The notes under the pieces are model-generated. The model worked only from the letters and a program-made list of their open reading frames with translations, made no database searches and was not told the origin of the DNA. From contig NZ_AP028908.1 in NCBI RefSeq assembly GCF_037076465.1, positions 2,914,001-2,978,000 on the forward strand: a DNA stretch of 64,000 nucleotides, written 5' to 3'. This document shows, in pieces, positions 20,151 to 31,015 of this stretch. The stretch comes from Pectobacterium araliae. GTDB lineage: Bacteria; Pseudomonadota; Gammaproteobacteria; Enterobacterales; Enterobacteriaceae. The translations under genes and the position numbers were made by a program. Position 1 is the first letter of the stretch; each line of letters opens with the position of its first letter.

Positions 20151-20245
20151 AAAACCAGACCTTCGTTTGCATAATCTTCGGCAAGTGCTCACAATAGACA
20201 CCCACGATATTGCTATTCCACCGTGCTGTTGTCTGAGAGATCGCC

Positions 20246-20845
20246 ATGAATCAGAGCCACTTTTTCGCCCATTTATCCCGTCTAAAACTCATCAGCCGTT
20301 GGCCATTAATGCGCAACGTGCGTACGGAAAACGTCTCCGAACACAGCCTTCAGGTCGCCTTTGTCGCTCACGCACTGGCGGTAATCAAAAACCGCAAATT
20401 TGCGGGTAACCTGAACGTAGAGCGCATTGCGCTACTGGCGATGTATCACGATGCCAGCGAGGTGCTGACAGGCGACATGCCAACGCCGATCAAATACTAT
20501 AATGCGCAGATCGCGCATGAGTACAAAAAGATAGAGAAGATTGCCCAGCAGAAGCTGATCGACATGCTGCCAGAAGAGTTACAACAGGATTATCGGATGC
20601 TGCTGGATGACAACTATACTAGCGAAGAAGAACGCGCCATCGTTAAACAGGCAGACGCGCTCTGCGCCTACCTGAAATGTCTGGAAGAATTATCCGCGGG
20701 CAATGCGGAATTTACGCTTGCTAAAGCGCGGCTGGAAAAAACATTGCAGTTGCGCCACAGCCCGGAAATGGACTATTTCATGACGGTATTCGTTCCCAGC
20801 TTTAGCCTATCGCTTGATGAAATCAGTCAGGATTCGCCGCTATAA
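20246..20845 (+). CDS. yfbR: 5'-deoxynucleotidase YfbR
   Basis: HD-domain phosphohydrolase that dephosphorylates deoxyribonucleoside 5'-monophosphates; needed in E. coli for an alternative dUMP/thymidylate route. 199 aa, the same as E. coli. The metal-binding residues are visible as [11 protein letters not shown] (His near 33) and the HD pair in [13 protein letters not shown] (near 68-69), with a distal Asp in [10 protein letters not shown]. It follows alaA as in E. coli and converges with yfbS, leaving only 12 bases between them. Confidence 0.96.
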   Translation: MNQSHFFAHLSRLKLISRWPLMRNVRTENVSEHSLQVAFVAHALAVIKNRKFAGNLNVERIALLAMYHDASEVLTGDMPTPIKYYNAQIAHEYKKIEKIAQQKLIDMLPEELQQDYRMLLDDNYTSEEERAIVKQADALCAYLKCLEELSAGNAEFTLAKARLEKTLQLRHSPEMDYFMTVFVPSFSLSLDEISQDSPL

Positions 20846-20857
20846 CGGGAGACATGG

Positions 20858-22690
20858 TCAGAACGGATACAGCCACGGCACCATCACCACACTAACCAGC
20901 ATCACCAGTACGGTAAAGGGGACGCCAATGCGCACAAAGTCCCCAAATTTATAACCGCCTGGCCCCAGTACCAACGTATTCACCGGTGATGACACGGGTG
21001 TCATAAATGCGGCTGATGCCGCCACGGCGATGATCATCGCAAAGGGATAAGGCGACACGCCCATTTGTTTCGCCGCAGCAATCGCAATGGGCGCCATCAG
21101 CACCGCCGTCGCTGTATTGGAAATAAACAGGCCAATGACGGCACACAACACGAACAAGCACACCAGCATCACATGTGGCCCAGCATTCCCGGCAACATCC
21201 ATCAGTCCTTTAACGATCAGCGCCACACCGCCCGTTTGCTGCAACGCCAACGCAAACGGCATCATCCCGACGATGAGAATAATACTCGGCCAGTGGATAG
21301 CTCGGTAGGCGCTTTCCATATCGATGCAGCGGAATTTGCCCATCAGTAAACAGGCGATCAGCGCAGCAACCGCATTCGGTATTTCATCCGTCAACATCAT
21401 CGCGACCATCAGCGCCAGACAAAACAGCGCGTGCGGTGCCTGACTCACTGCGGGCGCAACGTCATCCACTTCAGCAGGGAGATTAAGTAGAAGGAAGTCG
21501 TTTTTCTGCGTGTGCAACTGCCGAATCATACGCCAGTCCCCCATCACCAACAGAATATCACCGAGCTGGAGCGGCTCATCGGCGAGGATACCCTCCATCG
21601 CTTCACCTGACCGGCGAATCCCTACGACGCTCAGGCCATAGCGGCTACGAAATCCAACGTCGTAGAGCGTTTTCCCCAACAGTTCAGAATCGGGTATCAA
21701 AGAAACTTCCGCCATCCCTACATCACGCGCCTGTTCAGAGAAATACTCACCACGCAGCACCATCGGTTCAAGCCGCTGCGAGGTGCAAAATTCACGTAAA
21801 TCCACCTCAGATGCTGACATATCGATCAGCAGCACATCATTCAGGCGAAGTTCGGTATTGCCAGCCACGCTGATCATCACACGTCGGAATTTACGCCAAC
21901 GCTCAATCCCGACCACATTCGCCCCAAAACGTTGGCGCAGATGTAAATCGTCCAGACGATGGCCGATAAAAGGCGATCCTGGCCGAATAGCCAGTCGGCG
22001 TGCTCTGCCTGTCAGTCGGTAATCACGAATCAGATCGCGAAACGTTCTTCTCTTCCACATCTCTTTTGCTGTTGCCGTCTCAGCGTCACCAAGCCAGTAA
22101 CGTGCCACCATCATATATGCCACGCCCAGCAACAGGACTACCATCCCTATCGGCGTCACGCTGAAGAACCCAAAGCCCGCAACCCCCTCGCGCATCAACT
22201 CACTGCTCACCACCATATTCGGCGGTGTCGCCACCAGCGTCATCATGCCGCTAATCAACCCAGCGAAGCTCAGCGGCATCATCAGCCTTCCAGGGGAAAT
22301 TTTCATCCGTGCGGAAACACTCAGTACCACGGGAATAAAAATGGCGACAACGCCGGTGGAACTCATGAAAGCCCCCAGCAGCGCAACAGTGACCATCAGC
22401 AAGATCAGCATCTTCATTTCGCTGCTACCCGCCACACGAACCAGCCAGTCACCGACCTGATAAGCGACACCGGTACGAACCAACCCTTCACCAATCACAA
22501 ACAGGGCAGCAATCAAGATCACATTAGGATCGCTGAACCCCACTAGCGCTTCAGATAGCGTCAGCGTGCCACTCAATACAAACGCGATAATGACCAACAG
22601 CGCGACGACATCCATGCGTAATTTATTGGTGGTAAACAACACAATGGCGATCAGCAACAGGGATAAAACCCAGAGAAGTTCGCTATTCAA
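20858..22690 (-). CDS. yfbS: SLC13/DASS-family transporter with two TrkA-C domains
   Basis: Inner membrane carrier (610 aa) of the divalent anion:sodium symporter superfamily. The N-terminal half has about five to six hydrophobic segments, with [17 protein letters not shown] near 112. Two RCK_C/TrkA-C regulatory domains lie in the middle at about 205-385 (two VGIxRxG-type repeats: [11 protein letters not shown] and [11 protein letters not shown]). The second membrane block follows, with [21 protein letters not shown] near 525. The transported substrate is not known. It is followed upstream by a repeat fragment and the hxpA terminator. Confidence 0.9.
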   Translation of the reverse strand: MNSELLWVLSLLLIAIVLFTTNKLRMDVVALLVIIAFVLSGTLTLSEALVGFSDPNVILIAALFVIGEGLVRTGVAYQVGDWLVRVAGSSEMKMLILLMVTVALLGAFMSSTGVVAIFIPVVLSVSARMKISPGRLMMPLSFAGLISGMMTLVATPPNMVVSSELMREGVAGFGFFSVTPIGMVVLLLGVAYMMVARYWLGDAETATAKEMWKRRTFRDLIRDYRLTGRARRLAIRPGSPFIGHRLDDLHLRQRFGANVVGIERWRKFRRVMISVAGNTELRLNDVLLIDMSASEVDLREFCTSQRLEPMVLRGEYFSEQARDVGMAEVSLIPDSELLGKTLYDVGFRSRYGLSVVGIRRSGEAMEGILADEPLQLGDILLVMGDWRMIRQLHTQKNDFLLLNLPAEVDDVAPAVSQAPHALFCLALMVAMMLTDEIPNAVAALIACLLMGKFRCIDMESAYRAIHWPSIILIVGMMPFALALQQTGGVALIVKGLMDVAGNAGPHVMLVCLFVLCAVIGLFISNTATAVLMAPIAIAAAKQMGVSPYPFAMIIAVAASAAFMTPVSSPVNTLVLGPGGYKFGDFVRIGVPFTVLVMLVSVVMVPWLYPF

Positions 22691-22760
22691 AACGGTTCCC
22701 CTGACGGAAAATGCATAGTGAGAGGTGGTGGTTCAGCATGCCATAGAAGGGAAGCTAACA

Positions 22761-22789
22761 CCCACGCAGCGTGAAGTATGACAGGTATA
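22761..22789. repeat. Fragment of a dispersed enterobacterial repeat
   Basis: CCCACGCAGCGTGAAG followed by TATGACAGGTATA resembles the right end of a repeat common in Pectobacterium, Serratia and Yersinia intergenic regions (from memory). It shares its CCxACGCA...TGAA...ATGA.GGTATA pattern with the element at 11708-11771. Only this end is recognisable. Confidence 0.45.
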
Positions 22790-22798
22790 GTCTGCCAT

Positions 22799-22826
22799 AA
22801 AAAAAACCTCGCGGATGCGAGGTTTG
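22799..22826 (-). terminator. Rho-independent terminator of hxpA
   Basis: On the minus strand, AAACCTCGC / GCGAGGTTT with a 4-base loop is followed by a run of T, 11 bases after the hxpA stop. Confidence 0.9.
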
Positions 22827-22837
22827 ATCATATTTAG

Positions 22838-23524
22838 TCACAGTTTTGTCACTATATTACAGACGACCTCTTGGCGCAGAAGCACCTTAACGCCACCTTG
22901 TAACTTCTCTATTTCTATCTGTTCCAACGAATCAAGAACCAAATCGACCTGATCCAGCTCCGGCGTATCCGTTGGTGCTTTCACCGCAATAACCTTACAG
23001 CCTGCCGCCAGACCCGATAATACCCCTGCGGGTGCATCCTCAACCACGACACATTCTTCCGGTTTCAATCCTAACTTCTGTGCACCAAGTAAATAGGCAT
23101 CAGGGTGAGGCTTGCCTTTGGCAACCTGCTCCGCCGTAATAAAAGCGCGAGGAGCAGGTAGTTCTCCACGATGATGACGCGCACTGGCAATCGGCACGGT
23201 GCCGGATGTCACAATTGCCCAGGGAATATCTAAGGCATCCAACCGTTCCAACAGTGCCTTTGCTCCTGGCATAGCAACAATACCTTGCGTGTCAGACGCT
23301 TCGGTTTTCTCCAGCGCATCGAACTCCTGTTGAATCGTTTCTTCGGTTTGCCCTTGAAGAAAATGGCGCAGGGACGTGATGGCCTGTTTGCCATGAATAA
23401 AATCCAGCACTTCCTGTGGTTTAATATCGTGATCTTTTGCCCAGTTAATCCACGCACGTTCTACAGCAGGCAGTGAATCAACCAGCGTACCATCGAGGTC
23501 GAACAGAAAACCTTTACACTCCAC
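22838..23524 (-). CDS. hxpA: HAD-family sugar phosphatase
   Basis: HAD-like hydrolase (E. coli HxpA/YfbT), which dephosphorylates hexitol and sugar phosphates in vitro. The catalytic DxDGT motif is in GFLFDLDGTLVDS at the N-terminus, the Thr/Ser motif II in WAIVTSGTVP, and motif IV in ECVVVEDAPAGVLSG. I start at the GTG at 23524, because AAGGGG lies 6 bases before it and this gives (M)ECKGFLFDLDGT, matching E. coli MRCKGF; an ATG at 23542 is the alternative. The C-terminus is about 12 residues longer than in E. coli. It is in the same direction as yfbU and 21 bases after it. Confidence 0.92.
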   Translation of the reverse strand: MECKGFLFDLDGTLVDSLPAVERAWINWAKDHDIKPQEVLDFIHGKQAITSLRHFLQGQTEETIQQEFDALEKTEASDTQGIVAMPGAKALLERLDALDIPWAIVTSGTVPIASARHHRGELPAPRAFITAEQVAKGKPHPDAYLLGAQKLGLKPEECVVVEDAPAGVLSGLAAGCKVIAVKAPTDTPELDQVDLVLDSLEQIEIEKLQGGVKVLLRQEVVCNIVTKL

Positions 23525-23545
23525 AGAAAGCCCCTTTTTCATTAA

Positions 23546-24040
23546 TCAGGCATTGATGATTTGTGCGATCTCAACCGCACTCAAGTGATACTGGCGCGGG
23601 CAGGATTGCCAGACAGCCAGCATTCTGTTGTATTTTTCCCACATTTTTGTCTGAGCGTTAAACCCATGCGTGCCCGCATCAAAGTGAGGATAACGACCCT
23701 CAACATGCACCATGAAACGTACAAAACCCAGATAACGCGCTTCCGTTGCCGCATCAAAACCCAGGAAAGTCAGACGGCGTTCATCCAAATCCTGCTTATC
23801 TTTCAGATTGGTCCATGACACCTGCAAAGCATGATGCATTTCCATGACGTTAATAATGGTGCGGCACACTTCCTCCGTCAGCTCACCAAACTCACGATCC
23901 AGTTCGCGCATCTGCAAACCGTAACCACGCTCGATGATCGTTTGTAGCCGACGATAGCGCTCAGCGTTATCGGGATCGAGCATCGTCATCATTTTGTATT
24001 GGTTTGAAAGGATCAATCTCTGGGCATTCGTCATTTCCAT
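23546..24040 (-). CDS. yfbU: UPF0304 family protein YfbU
   Basis: Cytoplasmic helical protein of 164 aa, the family's usual length. No enzymatic role is established. The sequence is highly conserved with E. coli YfbU, including [18 protein letters not shown] and the aromatic-rich [24 protein letters not shown] segment (here [15 protein letters not shown]). It lies between hxpA and yfbV as in E. coli and has a GGAGAGCAAC site before the ATG. Confidence 0.93.
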   Translation of the reverse strand: MEMTNAQRLILSNQYKMMTMLDPDNAERYRRLQTIIERGYGLQMRELDREFGELTEEVCRTIINVMEMHHALQVSWTNLKDKQDLDERRLTFLGFDAATEARYLGFVRFMVHVEGRYPHFDAGTHGFNAQTKMWEKYNRMLAVWQSCPRQYHLSAVEIAQIINA

Positions 24041-24205
24041 GTTGCTCTCCTGAACCCTCTTTGGTGTAAGCCAATGTCGCTAAATAGGTATTATCCGCAG
24101 AATCGCATACTGAATCGTGTCACGATAGCGGTAGCCGCCGCTTCTTTGATTTGAAACAGGGGAAAGAAAAAAATAGCCATCAACCCGCACACAGCCTGAC
24201 GCCGA

Positions 24206-24661
24206 TCACAAATCATCAAGGAAGGTTTTATCAAGCTGCTTAAATGCACGTTTCAGCACATCCGCCAACGCCTGGTAAGTTGGCGCCTCCTCTAGCGGAG
24301 CAAGTGCCTGTCCTGATTCCGCAAGCTTATGGCGAATCTCATGGAACCACTGTGCCAGCGTTGGCGGTAAAGGCGTAACAGAACGGCGGCCAAGCCACCA
24401 CAGGCCTTGCAACGGCAGGCTACAGGCAAACAGCGCGGTGGCAATAGCCGGGCCGAGTTGGCCACCAAGCGCAATCTGCCACGTTAAGGTAAACACCGCC
24501 AGTGGCGGCATAACGCGAATACCGAACCGCGTTGCTCGCGTCACGCGGTTCTCAGGAAATAGGGGTGCCAACTGCTTTTCTGCTGGCCACGTCTTCATAT
24601 AATGCTGCCCACGTTGGAGTAACTGTAGCCAACTAATTCTACTGTCTGGTTTCGTCGCCAT
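24206..24661 (-). CDS. yfbV: UPF0208 membrane protein YfbV
   Basis: Two-helix inner membrane protein (151 aa). In E. coli, YfbV limits MatP-dependent constraint between the Ter and neighbouring chromosome macrodomains (known for the family). The hydrophobic segments lie at about 45-62 and 68-90 ([38 protein letters not shown]); the C-terminus [12 protein letters not shown] is identical to E. coli. The ATG at 24661 is preceded by GAGG at 7 bases; a GTG two codons earlier is possible. Confidence 0.92.
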   Translation of the reverse strand: MATKPDSRISWLQLLQRGQHYMKTWPAEKQLAPLFPENRVTRATRFGIRVMPPLAVFTLTWQIALGGQLGPAIATALFACSLPLQGLWWLGRRSVTPLPPTLAQWFHEIRHKLAESGQALAPLEEAPTYQALADVLKRAFKQLDKTFLDDL

Positions 24662-25129
24662 AGCCACACCTCAACTTTACAGATAAAAAATAAAACTTTT
24701 GCACAAATCAACAACTCAAGTTGATAAGGTTAAAATATATTTTGTGTTTACTCTACGCTATCGGTATCCTAGATCGGCCTTTTGGCCGCTGTATACCTAA
24801 AGTAGTATGACTACACGCAGGGAGTATAATTCCCTTTGCGACATAAGCGCAGCCAACGGCCATAACGCGGTTATCATCGCTTTAAACGCTGCGATTTACA
24901 TCAGGTCGATATCACGTTGTTGTAAAGACCACGTTATTGTAAAGACTATGTTGTAGAAATTATGGTGTACCGATTATCTGGTATACCGCATAGTATCGAC
25001 CCTTATTCATCATCGTGTCTGGTGTATCACACCAAGGCATGATGTTAATCATAAATGCCAGCGGCGGTATGCGATACGCTATACCCTGTATGACATTTTT
25101 TTAACCATGTATAACAAGTAGGTACTTCC
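24662..25129. promoter_or_regulatory. Divergent yfbV-ackA control region
   Basis: 468 bases with no convincing gene. Visible items are a CGGCC-TTTT-GGCCG hairpin (24775-24788), a TATAAT box on the plus strand at 24825-24830 set in the palindrome GGGAGTATAATTCCC with a poor -35, the 17-bp tandem repeat at 24913-24946, two GGTRTACCG motifs (24964-24972, 24980-24988) and a TGGTGTATCACACCA palindrome (25020-25034). These lie in what should be the ackA promoter and 5' leader. Confidence 0.55.
24913..24946 (+). repeat. 17-bp tandem direct repeat upstream of ackA
   Basis: CACGTTGTTGTAAAGAC is followed directly by CACGTTATTGTAAAGAC (16 of 17 identical). A decayed third unit (TATGTTGTAGAAAT) follows. 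It lies 184-217 bases before the ackA start. This could be a tandem regulator site; none is recognised. Confidence 0.7.
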
Positions 25130-26332
25130 ATGTCGAGTAAGTTAGTACTGGTTCTTAACTGCGGTAGTTCATCCCTGAAATTCGCCATCATCGATGCGAT
25201 TAACGGAGAAGAGTACCTGTCTGGTTTAGCCGAATGTTTCAACCTGCCTGAAGCCCGCATCAAATGGAAAATGGACGGCGGTAAACACGACGCCGAACTG
25301 GGTGCCGGTGCAGCTCACAGTGAAGCGCTGAACTTCATCGTCAATACCATTCTGTCTCAGAAGCCAGAGCTGTCTGCTCAGTTGGTTGCTATCGGTCACC
25401 GTATCGTTCACGGCGGTGAGAAGTTCACCCAATCCGCGATCATCACTGATGATGTTCTTCAGGGTATCAAAGATTCCGTACCTTTTGCACCTCTGCACAA
25501 CCCGGCGCACTTGATCGGTATTGATGAAGCACTGAAATCTTTCCCGCATCTGGCTGATAAAAACGTCGCTGTTTTCGACACCGCGTTCCACCAGACCATG
25601 CCGGAAGAATCCTACCTTTATGCACTGCCGTACAAACTGTATAAAGAAAACCACATCCGCCGCTACGGCGCACATGGCACCAGCCACTACTTTGTTTCTC
25701 GTGAAGCGGCGAAAGTGCTGAACAAACCGATAGAAGAGCTGAACGTCATCACTTGCCACTTGGGCAACGGTGGTTCTGTTACTGCAATCCGTAACGGCGA
25801 GTGCGTTGACACCTCTATGGGTCTGACGCCGCTGGAAGGTCTGGTGATGGGTACGCGTAGTGGCGATATCGATCCCGCGATCATTTTCCACCTGCATGAC
25901 GCCATGGGTATGAGTGTTGATGCTATCAACACCCTACTGACCAAAGAATCTGGTCTGTTGGGCCTGACTGAAGTGACCAGCGACTGCCGTTACGTTGAAG
26001 ATAACTACGAAACGAAAGCAGATGCTAGACGTGCAATGGATGTTTACTGCCACCGTCTGGCTAAATACATCGGTTCCTACGCGGCACTGATGGAAGGTCG
26101 TCTGGATGCGGTGATCTTCACGGGGGGTATCGGTGAAAACGCAGCAATGGTTCGTGAACTGTCGCTGAAGAAACTGGGTCTGCTGGGCTTTGACGTCGAT
26201 CACGAACGTAACCTGGCAGCGCGCTTCGGTAAAGGTGGCAACATCGCTAAAGATGGCACCCGCCCAGCGCTGGTTATCCCGACCAATGAAGAATTGGTCA
26301 TCGCCGAAGACGCTTACCGTCTGACCGCGTAA
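25130..26332 (+). CDS. ackA: Acetate kinase
   Basis: Interconverts acetyl phosphate plus ADP and acetate plus ATP; with Pta it forms the acetate overflow pathway and sets the acetyl-phosphate pool. 400 aa, the same as E. coli. ASKHA-fold motifs are visible: [12 protein letters not shown] at the N-terminus, [11 protein letters not shown] near 90, the catalytic-Asp region [14 protein letters not shown] near 147, [10 protein letters not shown] near 180, and [12 protein letters not shown] near 330. Codon usage is strongly biased, suiting a highly expressed gene. A hairpin and 79 bases separate it from pta. Confidence 0.98.
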   Translation: MSSKLVLVLNCGSSSLKFAIIDAINGEEYLSGLAECFNLPEARIKWKMDGGKHDAELGAGAAHSEALNFIVNTILSQKPELSAQLVAIGHRIVHGGEKFTQSAIITDDVLQGIKDSVPFAPLHNPAHLIGIDEALKSFPHLADKNVAVFDTAFHQTMPEESYLYALPYKLYKENHIRRYGAHGTSHYFVSREAAKVLNKPIEELNVITCHLGNGGSVTAIRNGECVDTSMGLTPLEGLVMGTRSGDIDPAIIFHLHDAMGMSVDAINTLLTKESGLLGLTEVTSDCRYVEDNYETKADARRAMDVYCHRLAKYIGSYAALMEGRLDAVIFTGGIGENAAMVRELSLKKLGLLGFDVDHERNLAARFGKGGNIAKDGTRPALVIPTNEELVIAEDAYRLTA

Positions 26333-26346
26333 AACACGTAACTCCC

Positions 26347-26380
26347 AACACCGTCAGCTAAGGCTGACGGTGTTGTTTTT
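26347..26380 (+). terminator. Terminator-like hairpin between ackA and pta
   Basis: Perfect 12-bp stem AACACCGTCAGC / GCTGACGGTGTT with a TAAG loop, followed by GTTTTT. It is strong enough to stop much of the ackA transcript before pta, so pta may be expressed by read-through or by its own promoter. Confidence 0.85.
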
Positions 26381-26411
26381 GACTAACGAGCAACCGTAAA
26401 GAGGTTCGGCC

Positions 26412-28550
26412 GTGTCCCGTATAATCATGTTGATCCCCACTGGCACCAGCGTTGGTCTGACAAGCGTCAGCCTGGGTGTCATTCGCTCCATGGAACAGAA
26501 AGGCGTCCGCCTGAGCGTGTTCAAACCTATCGCCCAACCGCGCAGTGGCGACAATACGCCAGATCAGACGACCACTATTATCCGTGCTAATTCCGCTATC
26601 AGCGCCGCAGAACCACTGGCAATGAGCCGCGTTGAAACCCTGTTGAGCTCTAACCAACAAGACGTGCTGATGGAAGAAATCATCGCGCGTTACCACGAAA
26701 CGACCAAAGATGCTGAAGTCGTTCTGGTTGAAGGTCTGGTTCCTACCCGTAAGCACCAGTTTGCTAACGCGTTGAACTATGAAATCGCCAAAACGCTGAA
26801 CGCGGAAATCGTCTTTGTACTGGCGCTGGGCAACGATTCTCCAGCACAGTTGAAAGACCGCATCGAACTGGCGCGTTCCAGCTTCGGTGGCAGCAAAAAC
26901 AAAAACATCACTGGCGTGATCATCAATAAACTGAATGCGCCGGTAGATGAGCAGGGTCGTACACGCCCTGATCTGTCTGAAATCTTTGATGACTCAACGA
27001 AAGCCAGCGTTGCCAACATCGATCCTAAGCAACTGTTCGCTAACAGCCCGCTGCCGGTTCTGGGCTGTATCCCGTGGAGCTTTGATCTGATTGCTACGCG
27101 TGCCATTGATATGGCGAAGCACCTGAATGCTCGTATCGTCAATGAAGGTGACATTCAGACGCGTCGCGTTAAGTCTGTCACCTTCTGCGCACGCAGCATC
27201 CCGCATATGCTGGAGCATTTCCGTCCGGGTTCACTGCTGGTGACCTCCGCTGACCGTCCTGATGTTCTGGTCGCCGCGTGTCTGGCCGCCATGAACGGCG
27301 TGGAAATCGGTGCCCTGCTGCTGACTGGCGGCTACGAAATGGATCCAAGTATTGCCAAGCTATGTGAACGTGCCTTCCAGACTGGCCTGCCAGTATTTAT
27401 GGTCGACACCAACACCTGGCAAACCTCACTCAGCCTGCAAAGCTTCAACCTTGAAGTACCGGCTGATGACCGCCAGCGCGTCGAGAAAGTGCAGGAATAT
27501 GTTGCACGCCACATCGACACCCAGTGGATCGATTCTCTGAGCGCTGAATCTGAGCGTTCACGCCGTCTGTCTCCACCAGCATTCCGTTATCAGCTTACTG
27601 AACTGGCGCGCAAAGCGGGCAAACGTATCGTTCTGCCAGAAGGTGATGAGCCACGTACCGTTAAAGCCGCTGCAATTTGTGCCGAACGCGGCATTGCGCA
27701 CTGTGTGCTGATCGGTAACCCAGAAGAGATTCAACGCGTTGCCGCCGCTCAGGGTGTAGAACTGGGCAAAGGCATTGAAATCGTCGATCCGATTGTCGTG
27801 CGTGAGCGCTATGTTGCGCGTCTGGTTGAACTGCGTAAGAGCAAGGGCATGACCGAAGTGGTTGCGCGCGAACAGCTCGAAGACAACGTCGTTCTGGGTA
27901 CGTTGATGCTGGAACAGGGTGAAGTTGACGGTCTGGTTTCTGGTGCCGTTCATACCACCGCTAATACCATTCGTCCGCCGTTACAGTTGATCAAAACTGC
28001 ACCGGGCAGCTCACTGGTATCTTCCGTGTTCTTCATGCTGCTGCCTGAGCAGGTTCTGGTTTACGGCGACTGCGCCATCAACCCAGACCCAACCGCAGAA
28101 CAATTGGCTGAAATCGCTATTCAATCTGCTGATTCTGCCACTGCATTCGGCATCGACCCACGCGTTGCGATGATCTCTTACTCCACCGGTAACTCCGGCG
28201 CGGGTAGCGATGTTGAAAAAGTACGTGAAGCAACCCGTTTGGCGCAGGAAAAACGTCCTGATCTGGTTATCGATGGTCCGCTGCAATATGACGCCGCTAT
28301 CATGGCAGACGTTGCACAGTCCAAAGCACCTAACTCGCCAGTGGCGGGTAAAGCCACCGTGTTCATCTTCCCTGATCTGAACACCGGTAACACCACGTAC
28401 AAAGCGGTACAGCGTTCTGCCGACCTGATCTCCATCGGGCCAATGCTGCAAGGCATGCGCAAACCGGTTAACGACCTGTCTCGTGGCGCACTGGTAGACG
28501 ACATCGTTTACACCGTTGCCCTGACCGCCATTCAGGCTACGCAGCTCTAA
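26412..28550 (+). CDS. pta: Phosphate acetyltransferase (long, two-domain)
   Basis: Converts acetyl-CoA and phosphate to acetyl phosphate and CoA. 712 aa, the long enterobacterial form: an N-terminal P-loop/DRTGG regulatory region ([11 protein letters not shown] at residue 8) and a C-terminal catalytic PTA_PTB domain from about 390 ([17 protein letters not shown]), with [17 protein letters not shown] near 650. The start codon is GTG at 26412 (GTG TCC CGT), matching E. coli [13 protein letters not shown], with AAAGAGG about 9 bases upstream. Confidence 0.97.
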   Translation: MSRIIMLIPTGTSVGLTSVSLGVIRSMEQKGVRLSVFKPIAQPRSGDNTPDQTTTIIRANSAISAAEPLAMSRVETLLSSNQQDVLMEEIIARYHETTKDAEVVLVEGLVPTRKHQFANALNYEIAKTLNAEIVFVLALGNDSPAQLKDRIELARSSFGGSKNKNITGVIINKLNAPVDEQGRTRPDLSEIFDDSTKASVANIDPKQLFANSPLPVLGCIPWSFDLIATRAIDMAKHLNARIVNEGDIQTRRVKSVTFCARSIPHMLEHFRPGSLLVTSADRPDVLVAACLAAMNGVEIGALLLTGGYEMDPSIAKLCERAFQTGLPVFMVDTNTWQTSLSLQSFNLEVPADDRQRVEKVQEYVARHIDTQWIDSLSAESERSRRLSPPAFRYQLTELARKAGKRIVLPEGDEPRTVKAAAICAERGIAHCVLIGNPEEIQRVAAAQGVELGKGIEIVDPIVVRERYVARLVELRKSKGMTEVVAREQLEDNVVLGTLMLEQGEVDGLVSGAVHTTANTIRPPLQLIKTAPGSSLVSSVFFMLLPEQVLVYGDCAINPDPTAEQLAEIAIQSADSATAFGIDPRVAMISYSTGNSGAGSDVEKVREATRLAQEKRPDLVIDGPLQYDAAIMADVAQSKAPNSPVAGKATVFIFPDLNTGNTTYKAVQRSADLISIGPMLQGMRKPVNDLSRGALVDDIVYTVALTAIQATQL

Positions 28551-28573
28551 TTTTTTTGATAGCGTGGATATTG

Positions 28574-28604
28574 ATGCCAGCCTTCGGGCTGGCATTTTTT
28601 ATTT
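28574..28604 (+). terminator. Rho-independent terminator of pta
   Basis: ATGCCAGCC / GGCTGGCAT with a TTCG tetraloop, followed by TTTTTATTT, 23 bases after the pta stop. Confidence 0.93.
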
Positions 28605-28675
28605 GATAAGAAGAGCAAGAAAAATGCCGCAGCGGGAAAAGCGGCGGCAAGACAGGAATGCTGACCAATGTCAGA

Positions 28676-29326
28676 TTATTTCTGTGGATCCGTTTCCGAT
28701 GAAGCAACGTCGCTGTCGTTCTCATCATCAACATTGTCATGATTAACGACAGATTTCTCTGCCGCTTCTACTACCTCGTTCAGCTTACGCGAAATCGGCT
28801 TGCCATATTCCTGATCGCTATAGCGCGTCAGCCACAGCGACAACGCTTTCAGCGAGTCCGGCGTAAATTCATCGCAGCGTGCAGTGATCTCTTGCGGCGT
28901 CAGCCAACTGACTTCATCAACCTCTTCTTCCTGTAGTGCAAATGGCCCGTGGGTGACGCAGCTAAACAGCCCTCCCCACACTCGGCAATTCTCGCCTTCG
29001 TAATAGAATAGGCCATGTTCTGCAAATGGCACGCCCGCAATACCAAGCTCCTCTTCAGCTTCACGACGTGCGGACTCCAGCATTTGCTCACCGCTTTGCA
29101 CTACGCCGCCAGCGGTCGCGTCCAGCCAGCCTGGATAAAAATCTTTGATTTTCGTCCGACGCTGCACCAGAATTTTACCCATTCCATCATGCACAACAAT
29201 GTAAGTAGCACGATGACGAAGACTCTGAGCACGCATCTGCTGACGACTTGACTGAGCAATTACCTCGTTGTTTTCATTGACGATATCAACCCACTCTGTG
29301 CCTGCTGCCTGACTTTGTTCCGCCAT
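28676..29326 (-). CDS. yfcD: Nudix hydrolase YfcD
   Basis: Nudix-family hydrolase of the isopentenyl-diphosphate-isomerase-like group; the substrate is not established. The Nudix box is clear: GGVVQSGEQ followed by REAEEELGI (pattern Gx5Ex7REUXEExGU) near residues 72-95. The core to about residue 172 is closely similar to E. coli YfcD (180 aa). This protein has 216 aa, the excess being an acidic low-complexity tail ([17 protein letters not shown]) not seen in E. coli. yfcC, which precedes yfcD in E. coli, is absent. Confidence 0.93.
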   Translation of the reverse strand: MAEQSQAAGTEWVDIVNENNEVIAQSSRQQMRAQSLRHRATYIVVHDGMGKILVQRRTKIKDFYPGWLDATAGGVVQSGEQMLESARREAEEELGIAGVPFAEHGLFYYEGENCRVWGGLFSCVTHGPFALQEEEVDEVSWLTPQEITARCDEFTPDSLKALSLWLTRYSDQEYGKPISRKLNEVVEAAEKSVVNHDNVDDENDSDVASSETDPQK

Positions 29327-29449
29327 CCTCTGAAACCCTTTAGTATTGGCACGTTGCTACGCGCGTCTGTTTTAAATGATCGAACTTTGTTGTGAATCTT
29401 CCCTGCTGCCTTGCCATTATTCAAGGTCAAAAACAGGGTATATGCTAAA

Positions 29450-30001
29450 TTAGTGTCTAATTGAGACCTGTGCAATAGGCTCGCCGCCGTGTAACGGCAG
29501 AACTCGCAGTTCATCTTGTTCAAGTAAACCGTAGCTCGCGGGGTATCCCCCTTTCGACAAGCTCACAGAGCCGGGGTTGAAAAAATAATATTCCCCGCGT
29601 TGCTCCGCAATCGGGATATGGGTATGACCATAGACCAAAACATCCCCCGCGTGTAGCGGCGGCATATTCTCTGGATGATAAAGATGACCGTGCGTCAGGA
29701 AAAGGCGATTTTGCGGCAATAGCACATGTTGCCACGGTGCCGTTATCGGAAAGGTCAGCAGCATCTGATCAACCTCGCTATCACAATTTCCCCGTACGGC
29801 GATGACACGTGACGCATAAGCGTTTAGCCGGGCAGCCACTTCCGCAGGTTGATACGCTTCCGGCAGCGGGTTGCGGGGGCCATGATTAAGAAAATCGCCC
29901 AGTAAAATAAGCCAGTCAGCATGACTCTGCTCAAAGATCGCCAACACACGTTCTACCGCACTAAGAGACCCGTGTATGTCGGACGCAAACATCAACTTCA
30001 T
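29450..30001 (-). CDS. yfcE: Metallophosphodiesterase YfcE
   Basis: Calcineurin-like phosphodiesterase, manganese dependent in E. coli and active on model substrates; physiological substrate unknown. All five metal motifs are present in order: DIH (MKLMFASDIHGS), GDFLNHG, RGNCD, THGH and GHTH. 183 aa, the usual length. A 265-bp region follows upstream, where E. coli has yfcF. Confidence 0.94.
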   Translation of the reverse strand: MKLMFASDIHGSLSAVERVLAIFEQSHADWLILLGDFLNHGPRNPLPEAYQPAEVAARLNAYASRVIAVRGNCDSEVDQMLLTFPITAPWQHVLLPQNRLFLTHGHLYHPENMPPLHAGDVLVYGHTHIPIAEQRGEYYFFNPGSVSLSKGGYPASYGLLEQDELRVLPLHGGEPIAQVSIRH

Positions 30002-30266
30002 CGTTTATTCCCCTCCATGTTTATATTGGCAATATTTATATCCACAACATCCTCATTCTTCATCGGAAATAGTCTACCAAAGTTGGCGGTGTGCTTCCGG
30101 TAAAGATCGCGCAGCAGCGTGCGCCATCGCTTATTTTTCGCTCGCAGAAGTGGTAGGGTAAGAGCCCGTCCTCAATACGCTATTCTGACAGCACATCGCT
30201 CTCTGAAGCGATCAACTGCCATACCGTTCCATGATGTTTTTCTGAATGAAAATGGAGATATGATTC

Positions 30267-30893
30267 ATGATTGACCTGTATTACGCACCAACCCCTAATG
30301 GGCATAAGATCACGTTGTTTCTGGAAGAAGCGAATCTCCCTTATCAGCTTCACCGCGTGAATATCAGCAAAGGCGAACAGTTCAAGCCGGAATTTTTAGC
30401 CATCTCGCCTAATAACAAAATTCCCGCGATTGTCGATACGCAGCCCGCGGAAGGTGACACGCCAATTAGCCTGTTTGAATCTGGCGCGATCCTGCTGTAT
30501 CTGGCGGAAAAACATGGCGTGCTATTGAGCACGTCATTACGTGAGCGTACGGCCACACTACAATGGCTGTTCTGGCAGGTCGCTGGTTTCGGGCCTATGC
30601 TGGGGCAGAATCACCACTTTAACCACTATGCACCTCAGCCCGTGCCTTACGCGATTGAACGCTATCAGCAAGAAACGCAGCGTCTGTATCGTGTGCTGGA
30701 TAAACATCTGCAAGACAACCCTTGGCTAGCAGGCCAAAATTACAGTATCGCCGATATCGCAACCTACCCGTGGGTGGTTTCTTATGCCCGCCAGCGCGTT
30801 GACCTTGATGATTACCCGGCGGTGAAGGCATGGTATACGCGTATCAGTGAGCGCCCGGCAACACAGCGAGCTTATCAGCGAGCAGAGCAGTAA
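30267..30893 (+). CDS. yfcG: GST-like disulfide-bond oxidoreductase YfcG
   Basis: Nu-class glutathione S-transferase homologue; E. coli YfcG reduces disulfides with two bound glutathiones and lacks classical transferase activity. 208 aa (E. coli 215, here with a shorter tail). The thioredoxin-fold half holds TPNGHKITLFLEE (the Thr-Pro-Asn of the active site, residues 9-11), SPNNKIPAI and SLFESGAILLYLAEK; the helical C-terminal half contains QVAGFGPMLGQNHHFNHYAP. GGAG lies 9 bases before the ATG. The paralogue yfcF is absent. Confidence 0.94.
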   Translation: MIDLYYAPTPNGHKITLFLEEANLPYQLHRVNISKGEQFKPEFLAISPNNKIPAIVDTQPAEGDTPISLFESGAILLYLAEKHGVLLSTSLRERTATLQWLFWQVAGFGPMLGQNHHFNHYAPQPVPYAIERYQQETQRLYRVLDKHLQDNPWLAGQNYSIADIATYPWVVSYARQRVDLDDYPAVKAWYTRISERPATQRAYQRAEQ

Positions 30894-31015
30894 AATTCTG
30901 GTACATCTCATTCGGCCTTTGGGTATCTTCTGCTATGGTAATCAACATATTATTGTTAATGATACCCTGACACTGTGATTTACTCGCGGTAACAGAAGCC
31001 ACCGAGGGCCGACCA

